Positions 12,701 through 25,526 of a DNA stretch of 64,000 nucleotides are shown in pieces (positions within the stretch are counted from its first letter, which is position 1; each line of letters opens with the position of its first letter). The position numbers were made by a program, and so were the translations under genes. A model generated the notes under the pieces. That model ran no database searches. It saw nothing but the letters and a program-made list of their open reading frames with translations, and was not told the origin of the DNA. Source of the DNA: Myoxocephalus aenaeus (Eukaryota > Chordata > Actinopteri > Perciformes > Cottidae); contig JBAMJR010000006.1 of NCBI GenBank assembly GCA_038501785.1, positions 5,095,501 to 5,159,500 of the forward strand, given 5' to 3'.

Positions 12701-14488
12701 GAACGATGTACAAAATGTAAAGATTAAAAAGGATTTAAACATGTTAATCACTGAGATGGAAATGCAGCTATAATGTAGAAACATGTTTGTCTGTCTGTCT
12801 GTCTGTTTGTTCTCTGAAACTCGAGAACCACTCATCTGACCTACATCCCACTTGGTGGGTACTGCTTGGGTAACAAGGGAGTGTTTTTGTCAAATGTGTT
12901 GCTATTTAGTGTTCAGCAGCAGGGGCGGGGCTTCAGGGCTCTGAGTCCAGCATGTGGTCCGGGCAGACCGGCTCATTGACCGCAGGACACTAGCGGATAG
13001 GAAACTGGAAGCAGAATTGAACTGCAGTGTTTTCACCAGTGTGACCGTGAGTGAGCTGCTACCTGGGTATGTTTTTCCCCCGTAAGTAAGACTTGATACT
13101 AACTTAAAACACTAACATTACCACCCCAAACAATTTCACTAAGTAATTCCATGCTCTATTTTATATCTGCAGTGGTAATGCCAAAGCAAGCAACTGATAC
13201 GCTTATTTGTAAATTACCTTGCTAAATTTATGTATGCTAAGTATGTAAGGGGTTGGATGACAATGAGTTAGAATAGTGATAATTCAATATTTCTCATATT
13301 TAAACATCATAATGAATGTGTAGCTCGGGGCCCTTTTAGTTGGGTAAAGTGTGGTAGAGTCAGCCCCTGATGTTTTCCCCATGAACTAGAGTGTATTTCA
13401 CTGGTGTTTCTGACCGTTAGCAGCTGCAATTTGAGTGTGTGACGCAACTATGTCTTGTGTTGCCGAGGTCCCAAGGAACCGTATTGTCGAGAGTGAAATT
13501 CTTCACGTGACTGGATCTCGAGAAAGCTGGAAGAAGCAACACCACAGGCCAAGAATGCGGCCCGTTCTGAACAGGCATGTTTTGAATGGGCACTGCACTT
13601 TACTAACAATTCCTGTAAAATATAAAAAGCTGGCATTCCTAAAACAACCAGCACACACATATGGAACACCAACTTTTTCCACATTCATGCAACATGAGAA
13701 AAAAAGGAATTCAAGATAATGAACAAACATGCAAACATTCACACAGAATAATGGCTTTGTTAATTTACCGTTTTACATGCTGTTAACACTGCTTTTAGTT
13801 ACCACAGTTAGTCTCAACACATCTGCCCTGAGCACACACATCACCACACTAACGCAGACGCTATGGCTGCAATTAAAGGCAACAGGTTGGCTAAAGACAC
13901 TGTAGTGTACATTTGCTTGTTACTTCAAGTCAACTTAAACAGAGACAAGGCCGTAGCTCAGACAGACCGTAGAGGTCGTTCTCTTTTCTTAGTCTATGTT
14001 ACCTTCAAGGAACAGAGATATGGATGCAGAAAAAATATAAACTGCTCGTACAGCACATCATCTAGTTAGCTTAGCACAACGACTGGGAACAGGTGGAAAC
14101 AGCTAGCCTGGCTCTGTCACAGGCAATCAAATCCACCTCCAGCATCTCTGATTAACAGATTGTATCTTAGTTTCATTTCCATTTGAAACCAATTCTATTA
14201 AGAAGACTTTTCCCGTCTTGGCAGTGCTTATTTTGACCGAGAAATTGTTCAAATACTGCTTACTTCATTTCAGAAAGATCTCTGAACCCCTCTTAAGAGA
14301 GTGAACTGTACCATGACTGATTCAGAGACTGTCTCCTAGACTTGCTTTGGGCCTACACTGGCAGCACTTGTATTACAATGGAGAACAGTGTTCAGACAAC
14401 CTTGAGGTTGAGGGCGCTGGCCGGCGGTCCTGTTTGGATCTGACAGTCCTTCCTTAAGGGCAGCACCCTGCGGGACAGAGAGAGAGAC

Positions 14489-14540
<52 letters not shown>

Positions 14541-14623
14541 AGAGAGACACAGATAGAGAGAGAGACAGAGAGAGACAGAGAGAGAGAGACACACAGAGAG
14601 ACACAGAGAGAGAGAGACAGAGA

Positions 14624-14684
<61 letters not shown>

Positions 14685-17600
14685 TGGTTAAGCGGGTTCT
14701 GGTAAAGAATCAGCCGTAAACCTAAAGGGCTTTATCCTGAAAACATTGACCCCTTTTGTTTCTGAAACTGCCTCTTTATATTAAGGAGAATAAGGAGAAT
14801 TGGAGCAAATTTTGTATGAGCATGAGCCATTGTAGCTATTCATTTGTATAAATACATGGGTTTCATTTATCATTCTCTACCTGTTGGGGCTGCACAGTGG
14901 TTGGCTTCTGGCCTTGAGGGGAGCGGGCGGGTGAGCGGGAAGCACTAGATGACCTGGTAGCCAGCGCTTGGCTCATCTTAGCCATCACCACCTCTGAGAT
15001 GAGCTGGCGGTCCTCTGCCTGGTGATCACCAATCAGCTGCATAGATGAACCCACAACCTGGAGAAAAAGGGCACGGACATCAGAAATTGTGTACCTTTAA
15101 AAAAAAAAGAAGGTTACATGACTGACATGTTGTTGACCCAGACTAGTAGTATAAAGGGCACAGTGGTCCAGACTTCATGTGTGGTAATAGCTCTCTGGTG
15201 TGCTTACAGAACTGTAACTTCAACTCCTGGACAGAAAATGTGTGAAGAATTAGTTTTGATCTGATGTTTTATGGCCAGAATGGTTTTGTTTTATACAAGT
15301 AGGTTTTACGAAAACTGTCAGAAAGGTTACGTTTTAATGTTAATATGTCAATGGTAATTACAGTAATACACATTTTGGTCATCATCAAACAATTTTACCG
15401 CATTACTATAAAAAACAAAACACTTTTCCAGAGGAGATGACTCATGGGGAGACATGTTTCTCACATCTTTCCCACTTTAGTATCTAATCGACTTACAACC
15501 CAACTACTGAATATTTCATTCAGATAGTCAGGTGTTGAATACCAGCCCATGACCAACTGTGAGTGTGTTTATTGACTGTCTTTATTCATATGTGCAGTAT
15601 CACTGTCTGCATTTTAAATCCAGAATTTTGCCAAACATTGACCTGGCTGACCCAGCTTTTTCCATGGATGCGGGGGCTGAGTTGACCCACACCACTCAGT
15701 GGCTCTGTACTTACTGCCAGCCACAAATAAGCAGCTCTCTCTATAGCACTCCATCTTGTGTCCTACAAACCCTGGCTTGTCAAGTCGCTCCCCGAGCTGG
15801 CAGAAATCTTGGTCCCTCAACAGCTCAATCCTGTGGCCAAATGAATCCCTGCTCCTGCTCTTACTTCCAGAGCCACCCCCTCTGTCTGATCCTGAACTTG
15901 AACATGAATCTCTGTCTGATCCTGAATAGTTGGTGTATGTGACCCCTAAACATGTCAAATCACAGCCCACCAGCTCCATGCTACAACTGTGGGCAATAAG
16001 CTGGTTGTCATGACCAGCTGTGTCACAGTGCATTTGGGTCTTGCTTTTTTTTTGCCTCTAATAGCCGAGTCGATGCTTCCCCACTGTGCAGTGACATATT
16101 GCCAATCTTAATAACACCATATGTTTTGCGTAATCTTCCACAGAGTATTTAGCAATTTTCCATACCGAGACATAACCACTTGACTTTTAGCAAAGGTATC
16201 ATTACAGCAAAGCACACTCCAACAATAATGTGTTATTCACAACCTTTGTGGTCATGAATTCAAGACTAAACACTACAAAACACCAAGATGTTGAACATTT
16301 ACTGGAAAGTTAAAGACAAGTGGGGGTAAATTGTAGCTGAATATAATAAATATTGAGCTAAGTGGACCATATAGGATAACCATACGTACCCGGGAAATAT
16401 CACCAGATGTTGGTTATCAAACTCATGATGTGTATTCAGATTAGATTTTATCAGATTATTCCCAGCCAGATAATCTCAGGCCCTAGCAGTGGAAATGAGG
16501 CCAGACGTGCTAAATTTAAGACTCAAAGACCTTATTAGTATTCTAATAAAACTCCCCCGGCTGAACATGGTAGACGTTTTCAATTAAAGGCAGGAGTCAA
16601 CACAAAGTGATGCAGTGATAATATGGCAGCTGCAAAATAAGATTTGATTATGTGATTTATTTTATTTAGTGCCTTGTCAACTGTTTGATCAATAGAATAT
16701 TTATTTTTTTGTTTCCATCCATCCCTCCCCATTTGTGTGTTTTCCTCACCTCAGTGATGTAGTCATTACCATCCTTGCCACAGATGGCTTTGACAGCACA
16801 GATATCCAGCCCTCCGAAGATTTCAGAGCAGGTATCAACCCACAGTTTATATCTGTCACATAGAGAAATTGGATTAGGTTGACAAACATAATCAGTTTAC
16901 AGGACAAAAACAACCAAAAAAACCACATATAGAGTACCACTGCTATATGTACAGTAACTGTTTAGCTGAGTTTCTACTAAGAACAGCTGGAGGTGTTTAT
17001 CCTGCTTTACACCATCTTGCTTATCTTAGTAAAAAAAATGAAGTTCTGTTCTTGCACACAGCACACTACTTTTTCAATAATATTGACTTATATGTCACTT
17101 TGGCACTATAAATCAGAGCAAATGTTGCTATTCAGGGCACTTATGCCGACAGTAAACCTGTTACAGAACCTCTCTAGCTTGAGGCTGGCCGGCTGAAGCC
17201 ATAAAGGTGCTGTTGCTGGCCTGGGAGTAAAGGGCTCCATTGACTTGCTGTCTGGAAAACTGAACACAATCAAACAGCGGCAGATACAGACACATCAGTA
17301 CTAACACATGGACAATGGGACTGTACGACAGCAGGTACATTTTCTTGAGCTTCATACACCAAATCATTTAAAGTCATTTCATGATTGACAAGATTCACAT
17401 TGCTGAGGAAAAGCATTGAATCCTCATTATGTTGGGGCTTGTGTTAGTGGCAATGCAGTGCAAGGTTTGGAGAGTTCAAATATGAGCAAATTGAGCTCAA
17501 AATTGTTTGATGAATCAGACACTGTATGCAAAAGAAAAATAACGGTACTGTTTTATATAATTCAGGTTAGTATTTATATAGTGAGTGAGTCAGCATGAGT

Positions 17601-20600
17601 GAGTCAGCATGCAATATTAATGTATTCATGTACACCTGCTGTCAAAGGTCAAAATACATGCTTTGCAAAAGGACTATAATGCAGAATGCAGGCATGAGCA
17701 GAGTAGCTCAAAGGGAAAACCAGAAAATGTCTTGAGCCAAAGGAATAATAAATGCACTACAAACTAAAACTGATCAGTGTGTTTACCCATGTGAACTGGT
17801 TTCAGCTCAATGAATCTGCTATGAGAGCACATTGTGACTAACTGTGACATGTGCGACACAAGGACAGCCTGAGCGTCACTAATGTTGATGCGGTGCTCAC
17901 TTGTCAGTCATGGCTACTTGTTCCAACATGGCTGATCCGGTGTTGCTCTTCCAATTACCAGAGATGGATGTTCGCCTGGAAAACAAGAGGAAATTGGGCA
18001 TTAAATCATTACAGACACTAACTTTCACTTTCAGAAATTGTAAATAGAGAGAAGAGAGACTTAGACAACCTTGTAGCAGGAGGGTGTGGCTACAGCACAA
18101 GCTGTCAGGTAAAAAGCCAGGATGCAGGCAACATGCACAGCTGCAGGTTATCAGGCTGATTAGCATCCGGATAAATGAACTAGTTACCAGAGGTGTTGCT
18201 TTATTTTACAGTAGATCCAGGACTCTAATACACCCTGTCTAATTAATTCAGTGAATAACTCAACTCCCTGGTATTCCTCAAACTATTTGTTACAACAATG
18301 TTGTAGTGTTGAAATGTCTTCAATAATAAAAAAAAAGATTATTTTTCTCTGAAACCTAAAAGATTGCGAGATACATAAGGTGTGTAAGAGTGTTACATTT
18401 TCTGTTTCTGGATGCAAGTTATAGTGACACACGACACACAAAATGGCCAATTTTCCAACGGGGGAGTGCACTCACAGTAACATTATGGCGCAGCACCCAG
18501 AGGTCAGGTATAGTGCTGGGCAGCATTTTCTTTGATATTTTTAGATTTTGGTGACTGGAAATGAAGAAGCTTACTGATGATGAGGAATTCGTTTTTGTGC
18601 TATTTGAGAATCAGAAAATGTAAAAGTAGACCTGGCGCATTAGAGACACAAAGCTAGCTCAGACGACATGAGCTCTGAATGGCACAAAGGTCAAATAACA
18701 GTCCAAATAAAGGCCCCAAGAGAATTGAAGACTGATGAAAGAACCTTACATAGTCACCTCAACTTCCTCGACTATACTGCTTTAAACATGCAATTAGAAG
18801 GAGAAGTCATGACCAACTACAGTTTGGTAGGTGCCAGTCTATGAGATGTTTCAGTAGCCTAATGGTGACGGGCTGCTAAAGACCAAAGGTATGTAGGGAC
18901 ACATTAAAGGGTTAAATGAGGACTTTACATTTCACTTTGCTAGGTTTACTCTCTATTTTATGCAGCGTATTTCACTGTTTCCCTGTTCTACCTAGAAAAC
19001 ACTGTGTTACAAACTCAAAATGTGCATGTTGAACAGTACACACATGGAAACAAATAACACAAAAGAAAAATATTTCTTCAACCCAAGGAATAAATAAGAA
19101 CAACTCTCACATGTATGCTTTGTAGTCAGCACCAATTTTCTGGACCCTGATGTCGTACTTGGCGTCTATAAATGGCTCTGTGGTGCAGTAGGTCTGAGTG
19201 ATGGCCACCACACTTGCAATGTCCTGGAAGTCACTCACATTGTCCACTTTGACCTACAGAGGAACAACACATAAGAAACACATATATTGTAATGTAGGCT
19301 AGGCGTTATGTCTTATTTTTCAGTACAGAGATCATTTCTATGTTTAATGTTTTTGCAATAAGATCATAAACAGTATTGTATTGTTGCACCATAACTGGAA
19401 CCCCCACTGAGTGGAACATACTGTAAGCAAGACCTGAGTTTCAAAGCAAAGTGGAAATTGTGAACAGTATTTATCAAAGTATTTATCAAAAAAGAAAGGT
19501 GTCTTTCTTAAAATAGATCAGCGGGACAAGTGACATCTGTACAATATAGGCGTGTAGAAGATGCAATGTTAAGATAAAGGAGGGCAAAAAGGGACAGGCG
19601 GAAAAGAGGCTCGCTTAGACAGAGCCAGAGGGGAATCACATATCAGATATCAGATCCAGGGGAAGGATGTGTGTGGATCGATGAGGAGGGAAGGAGAGAG
19701 GCTTCGCACTTCACTCTGATTTCACCCAGAAAATATTAACACAGTTGTCAATCAATACCAGCACAAATAGAGGAGAAGAAAAAAAAGGACTGAGGGAGAA
19801 TGAGGAGAAAAGGATGTGCTGCAGTCATGAAAGGAAGAAATAATTGAGAAAGAGAGACACAAGGGAAACAGAGTACGCTAATTAAGAGACTAGTGTGAGG
19901 ATTTAGGGGGATTTATTGGCAGAAATGAATGGAATATTCATAACTAGAAAGATGCACTCAGTAGTAGGTGTGTCTGCAAAGTCTGCTGTATTGTGTGACT
20001 GAATGAATACAACCAGGGATGTAAAGTGTCGTCAAACTGACTTCATTCAAACTAAAAAACAAGGGGTACGATAGTAACGTCATACAAGCAATGGGCTCAA
20101 AGCCGTCGTCGTGTAATACACGTCATACAGTCGTGCCAAAACACAAAGGTAAACTCACCGAGTTGTAAGCCCGTTTAGCGGCGGCTGAGTGGCCGCAAGG
20201 TACAGCAGTGTGTACACTGGTAGTTCTGTTAGCTGTTCGCCAAAAACACCGTCCAAAACAAAAACAGTGTTCAAATTGTTTCTGCCCCACTTTGTCTCTG
20301 GCTGCAGCAGCAGCTGGGGGTCGGCGGTGCCCTCAGCTGTGATAGCTCTACTGGTCCCTTCCAGCCAGGGGCCAGTTATGAGTAGTAAATGAGGAGCCAG
20401 CAGGCGGTCAAAGGCAGTACAAAACAGGTAATAAAAGGTGTGAGTCACTGCAACCACGAGAGATCCTTGGGCACGCAGCCATAACTTGGCACGCATATTA
20501 ATATGCAGTTAGCTGAAGATTAGCCGTGGACAGACACAGAGGGGCACGCTCACTCATGCACGGACGCATGGACTCACGCAGTCAGATACGAACGAACACA

Positions 20601-22799
20601 TTGCCTCTCACCAGATGTCTGTTTTCATTCGTGTATAATCACCTGAGTAAGAATTTAGTGTTTTTCCTTCGAATGAGCCGTTACAATCTACATAGGGAGT
20701 GGGTTTTCTTCACTGAGTCCGCCATATTGCACTGCCAGGTTTTTACAGTAGCCCAGAACAGACAAACCAAACACTCTTGAGAGAGCCTTTTTCATTTTTA
20801 CATTACCTGAAGACAGCTTTAGGTTCTCTACATGCTTGGAAAGGGAGGGATGAGCAGATAGGTATTCAGTTTGTTGCAATCTGAAACCTCAGCATGAGAT
20901 GACATTAAATCTTACACACTGGTCCTTTAGCTGGTAGTGTATGTCAGAAAACTCATTACACAGTAAAACGCTGTGGTTCCAGACCTGGTGGTGCTTAGTG
21001 TAAATCATTCAACTATATCTAGGCACCCAGAGGGATTTTAAAGCATTTCCTGATTGCAATTTGTCACACGATGCTTTAGTCCAACATTCCGCCATTTTCT
21101 AATGGTGGAATTAGTTGTAATAGAAATACTATTGCAACACCACCTCATCAGTAGGGTACTTTACTAACACGTGAGTGTGTCTTCCATTCAAAAAAGACCA
21201 AACCGCTGGATGCTTGTATCATCATTTGATCACAAATACTGCAGGTGGTCAAATCTTTCATGTGCACATTTAAAATGACTCAACATTACCTTTCCCATTC
21301 CAGAGTGGGCGTGCCCGATCTTCACCACCACTGGGAAACTTGGTGATGTAATCTGAAAAGCAAAAGAATAATCAAAAGATGAATGATAAAGAACAATACA
21401 GAATGACTATCAACATATCAACACACGGAAAAGTCCCTGCGGTGAAAAAAGAGAACACCTATCACCATTTCTAGATCTATGCAGGTAAATTGGCCTTAAA
21501 TGGTCTCGCACTGCAAAACATGACCACTTGGGGACAACACAGCAAGCTGTTTATACAGCATACATTGATCTCATATCATCATATAATATGATTATTATCA
21601 CATACATATTATCACTATACAATGTTCATATGACAAACAGTTTGGCTAACAGTTTATATGTACAACCAGCTGAAAGAGAAGCATTAGCATGAATGTGGAC
21701 TTCTGATTATGTCATAATTTCACCTTGTTTTGAGGAAGAAAATATCTGTCTCTGACTACTAAATGCTCCACTATGTTGACCGGCTAGTTGCTACCTTTGT
21801 ATGTCTGCTATTCGGTGCTGTGCAAGTTGTGTACAGTGGGTTTATAGTTTGCTGAAAACAGCTGTTTGCTGCTCCTCAACACAATGCTATGAGAGCGGTG
21901 AGAGTGAACCAAAACAGAAAAGTAGAGAGCCCAAAAAAACTAAACAATAAGGTGAAAGTTGCTAAAACGCTCCGTAGAGTTGAAGGGAGCTGCAGAGTCA
22001 GGTGATAATTGTGAGTTTGTCTCAACGAGCAACACCTTTCATTTTACAAGTTGTTGAGTGATCAACTGTTTATATAAAAATATTGCTTCGTGCAGCTTTA
22101 AAGAATATGACACAACATGACCAAGACGGATGTTGCCTGCAGTGCACACATTGACACAGTAGAACAAATAAGAAGTTCCAGCAAGGAAACAGATGCAGAT
22201 AAAGGATATCTGCATCGCTGAACATTACGATTCTAAACTTTAATACAGCGTGACATTTAGCCTCGGCTATATTTGGTACAGATTCACAAATTAACAAGTA
22301 TTCCAAATGTTTTTTTTTTTATGTGTTTCTTTTGATCTTTAATGCTGTTTCCTTGCACTCTTACACACAAGAACTGTGTTGACATTAAACTGTACACCAA
22401 TACTTGTACTCTACACATGAACAATAACCAAAAGTAATTTGTATGATTATCGTTTGCTTTTACGGATCAGATGCTGCACTGATCGGAAGAGAGGAACAAT
22501 AATCTAATTTATAAATGCTTCACAGACCTGTCCAACAATACTTCATTAATCGGCCATCATTTTCATTTTCCTGACTAACACACGGCAGCCAATGGGAGAA
22601 GAGGGAGGACATCAAAAGAGGGTATGAGAGGCGAAGGATGGGAGCTTTTTTTTCTTCCTGCGTTTGAGGAGGCTGTCCCTAAATTGTTGAGTACATAAGA
22701 GGCTCCCTGTGTGCGACCCTCTCAGCATTCAAGACCAGAGTGTGAGGGGATCCAACTATTGTAAGTTTCCCTGTGTGTTGTCTACAGAGAGGGAGAGAC

Positions 22800-22886
<87 letters not shown>

Positions 22887-25468
22887 AGCGGCAGCCTTCT
22901 CTTCAACCCAAGTTATTTGCTCCAGCTTAAATTCAGAGGTGTACTTTAAACTTTAAACATTTTTTATCCACAGCTGCCTTTCAGCTCGTCTCACTACTTC
23001 GACTCTACTGCCTTATCCTTCCCCCGTTGCGGCCCAATTTACTTTTCCCGTGGAACTTAACAGGATCAGAAGAGGTTTGCCGAGCGTTCAATCGAGTGGT
23101 GGAGCGGTCAGAGGCAGCCGGAGTCATCATGACCATGTCCCAGGAGCGGAGTGCGTGTCTGGGGCTTTGGGTGCTCCTTTTGCTTGGTGCAGGCATGGAG
23201 GAAGTTGTGGAGGGATGTAGCTGCCACCCAGCACACCCACAGCATCTATTCTGCAGCGCTGAGATCGGTGAGTTAATAACTGCAGACCTATTTAGTGTCT
23301 GTTCACTCAGATAAGAGTTCAGAATATAAAAGCTCCTGCATTTAATGGTGGTGGGATAACTCAAAAGTGAGTGCAGGATGTTAAAGGACCCTCCTTCATA
23401 ACTGACTGATTTATGATTTGGCTTACTTGATTGGATTTTCACAAACATCTACTGTGACAATAACTAATCAATAGAGCTTTAGGCCTGAGCTTTTTTGTAT
23501 GGTATTTAATTTTTCCAATGATATTCATGGGAACGATCAGCTTTATGCAGAAAGCATTGTCAGTCTAAGTTATTAAAGCACAATATAGAATGGCTGTCTT
23601 TTCTTTTTCTTTCATACCAAGATGAAAACATTTCCAGCCGTGTTGTTATTTGACCACAGGGCAGCCTGGTCTCTATGTTTTTGTTGTTAAATAATTGAGT
23701 CTTCTTGCTTGCTTTTGCATAAAAACAAACCCTAAAAAAAGTGGCCCCGGCCTACTTTCTATCTGTCTGTCTGTCTGTTGGGTTGTCTGCCTGTCTCTCT
23801 GTCTGACGCCCCCCCATCATCCTTCTTGTCTAAGCACAGGCCAAAACCAACACTCTGCTCTGACTTTGAGTACTTGGCTGGAGACTGTGGAAAGCTGGAG
23901 TATGTGGTTCTGTCAAAGGTTACACTCCAGCAGAGGAGAGAGACAGAGAGAAAGAGAAAGTAGACATTTTCAGTATTTTAGTCTGGTTTTTCTAATTGGT
24001 CTGTTTCTTCCTTCAGGTTTTGATTTGTTTCTCAAATTTATATTCAGTCTGAAATGGAGGTCAGACCTGTTTCAAAGCCACCATAACGCCAAATTAGATC
24101 TGGGTTATGAGACCACATTGAGGGTATTTGGGGCAGTGCTTTTAGGACAGTTTTAAATCTGAAGTGTGTCATCAAAGAGTGAGATGGAGGTCCCATATGA
24201 TTATTCAGTTTTCTCCAACTGAACAATTTGAGGTTTTCATGCAGGCCTGATATTGACAAAGTCTGTGCTTGTATAGCACTGGGTCCAGTTGTATAATCTT
24301 TTGGTCATTTGTTCTATTTTCTTTGCTCTCATTGGTCAAATAAGAACCCCAAAACAATACACAAAAGCAGGGCATGCATGTTATTCTCAAGTAAATTGTG
24401 TGGCCAACGTTAAAAAACGAGAGCTATTACATGAACATGTTACAAGCATTGCAGCTCATCATCAAACGATAGATGTTAAACCACATGGGAGAAGTTTGCC
24501 TTCAGGGATTTATGTTTAGGCAACAAACCTACTTCTTTGGATTTAGGAAAATATCATGGTTTGGGTCAAGATCAACTCTTTCTGGTCGAAAGCCCAGGAG
24601 GCAAACTTCTTCCATGTGCACCACTGGACCCAAACAAAATGGATTCCCACAGAACGTTTGCTAATCCCCTCCCCCAATTGTCAAATTAGAGTTTAGCAAC
24701 TGTACCTAGTTACAGTATGTCTGTCGAGCTTTGGATTTCTCCACATGTTACAGCGGTGTGAATTGAGATGTGGTAATACTAAGTATCCCGTGAGTTTGGA
24801 GGGTTATGTCTTTGTATTGTATCCTTTTTAAACCAAAGAAACAAGAGCAAAAGAGCAAAGAGTGGATAAAACTGTGTTTCTGTTCTAAAGTGAGTCACAA
24901 TCATTAGCATTTTTGGCTAACTAACTTACCAGCATTACTTTAAAAGCCGAGCAGCATATCCTTAAACTATTACTAGAGTTAAGTCTCCCACCATTATCAT
25001 TGTAAACGGCAGGAGCGGAAAGCTTCACAGGCATAGCAGCAGTAACTATAAGAGGCGGGACTTCACAAATGTTCAATTAACCACAGGTTCTTTTGTAATT
25101 GGATCCCATTTCCTCGGGGTACGCTTGGGTCTGTGTTTAGTTTTGAATGCACGAGTCCACCTCTGAATGGATACAAGAGTCATTGGTCTCTTTCAGGTAG
25201 GATGCAACTTTTTGGAGCCATGAATACCAAATAAGGAAAATCCCTCACTCACACTAAGCGTGTCGAAGAAAACGTTTAATTTGGCGGCATCTGTTGTTAC
25301 TCTGTCCTGGTTGTTTTTTAAGCATAGGCTGGTGGCCTTTAGTTGACCTGACAGTGCTGTCAAAGCAGATGAGACCTTTGAATAAAGCTGTACATCTGAG
25401 TAATATCCCATCTGGACAAACCTTGGACGATTTCCTAGCCCTGTTTGTGTATTTGAGATTGTGTGCAT

Positions 25469-25526
<58 letters not shown>

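Noticed and set aside
23027..23128. In-frame upstream extension of timp4 exon 1 from an earlier ATG
   Set aside because: It adds 34 residues without signal-peptide character. The ATG at 23129 gives the normal leader length and total length of a TIMP4.
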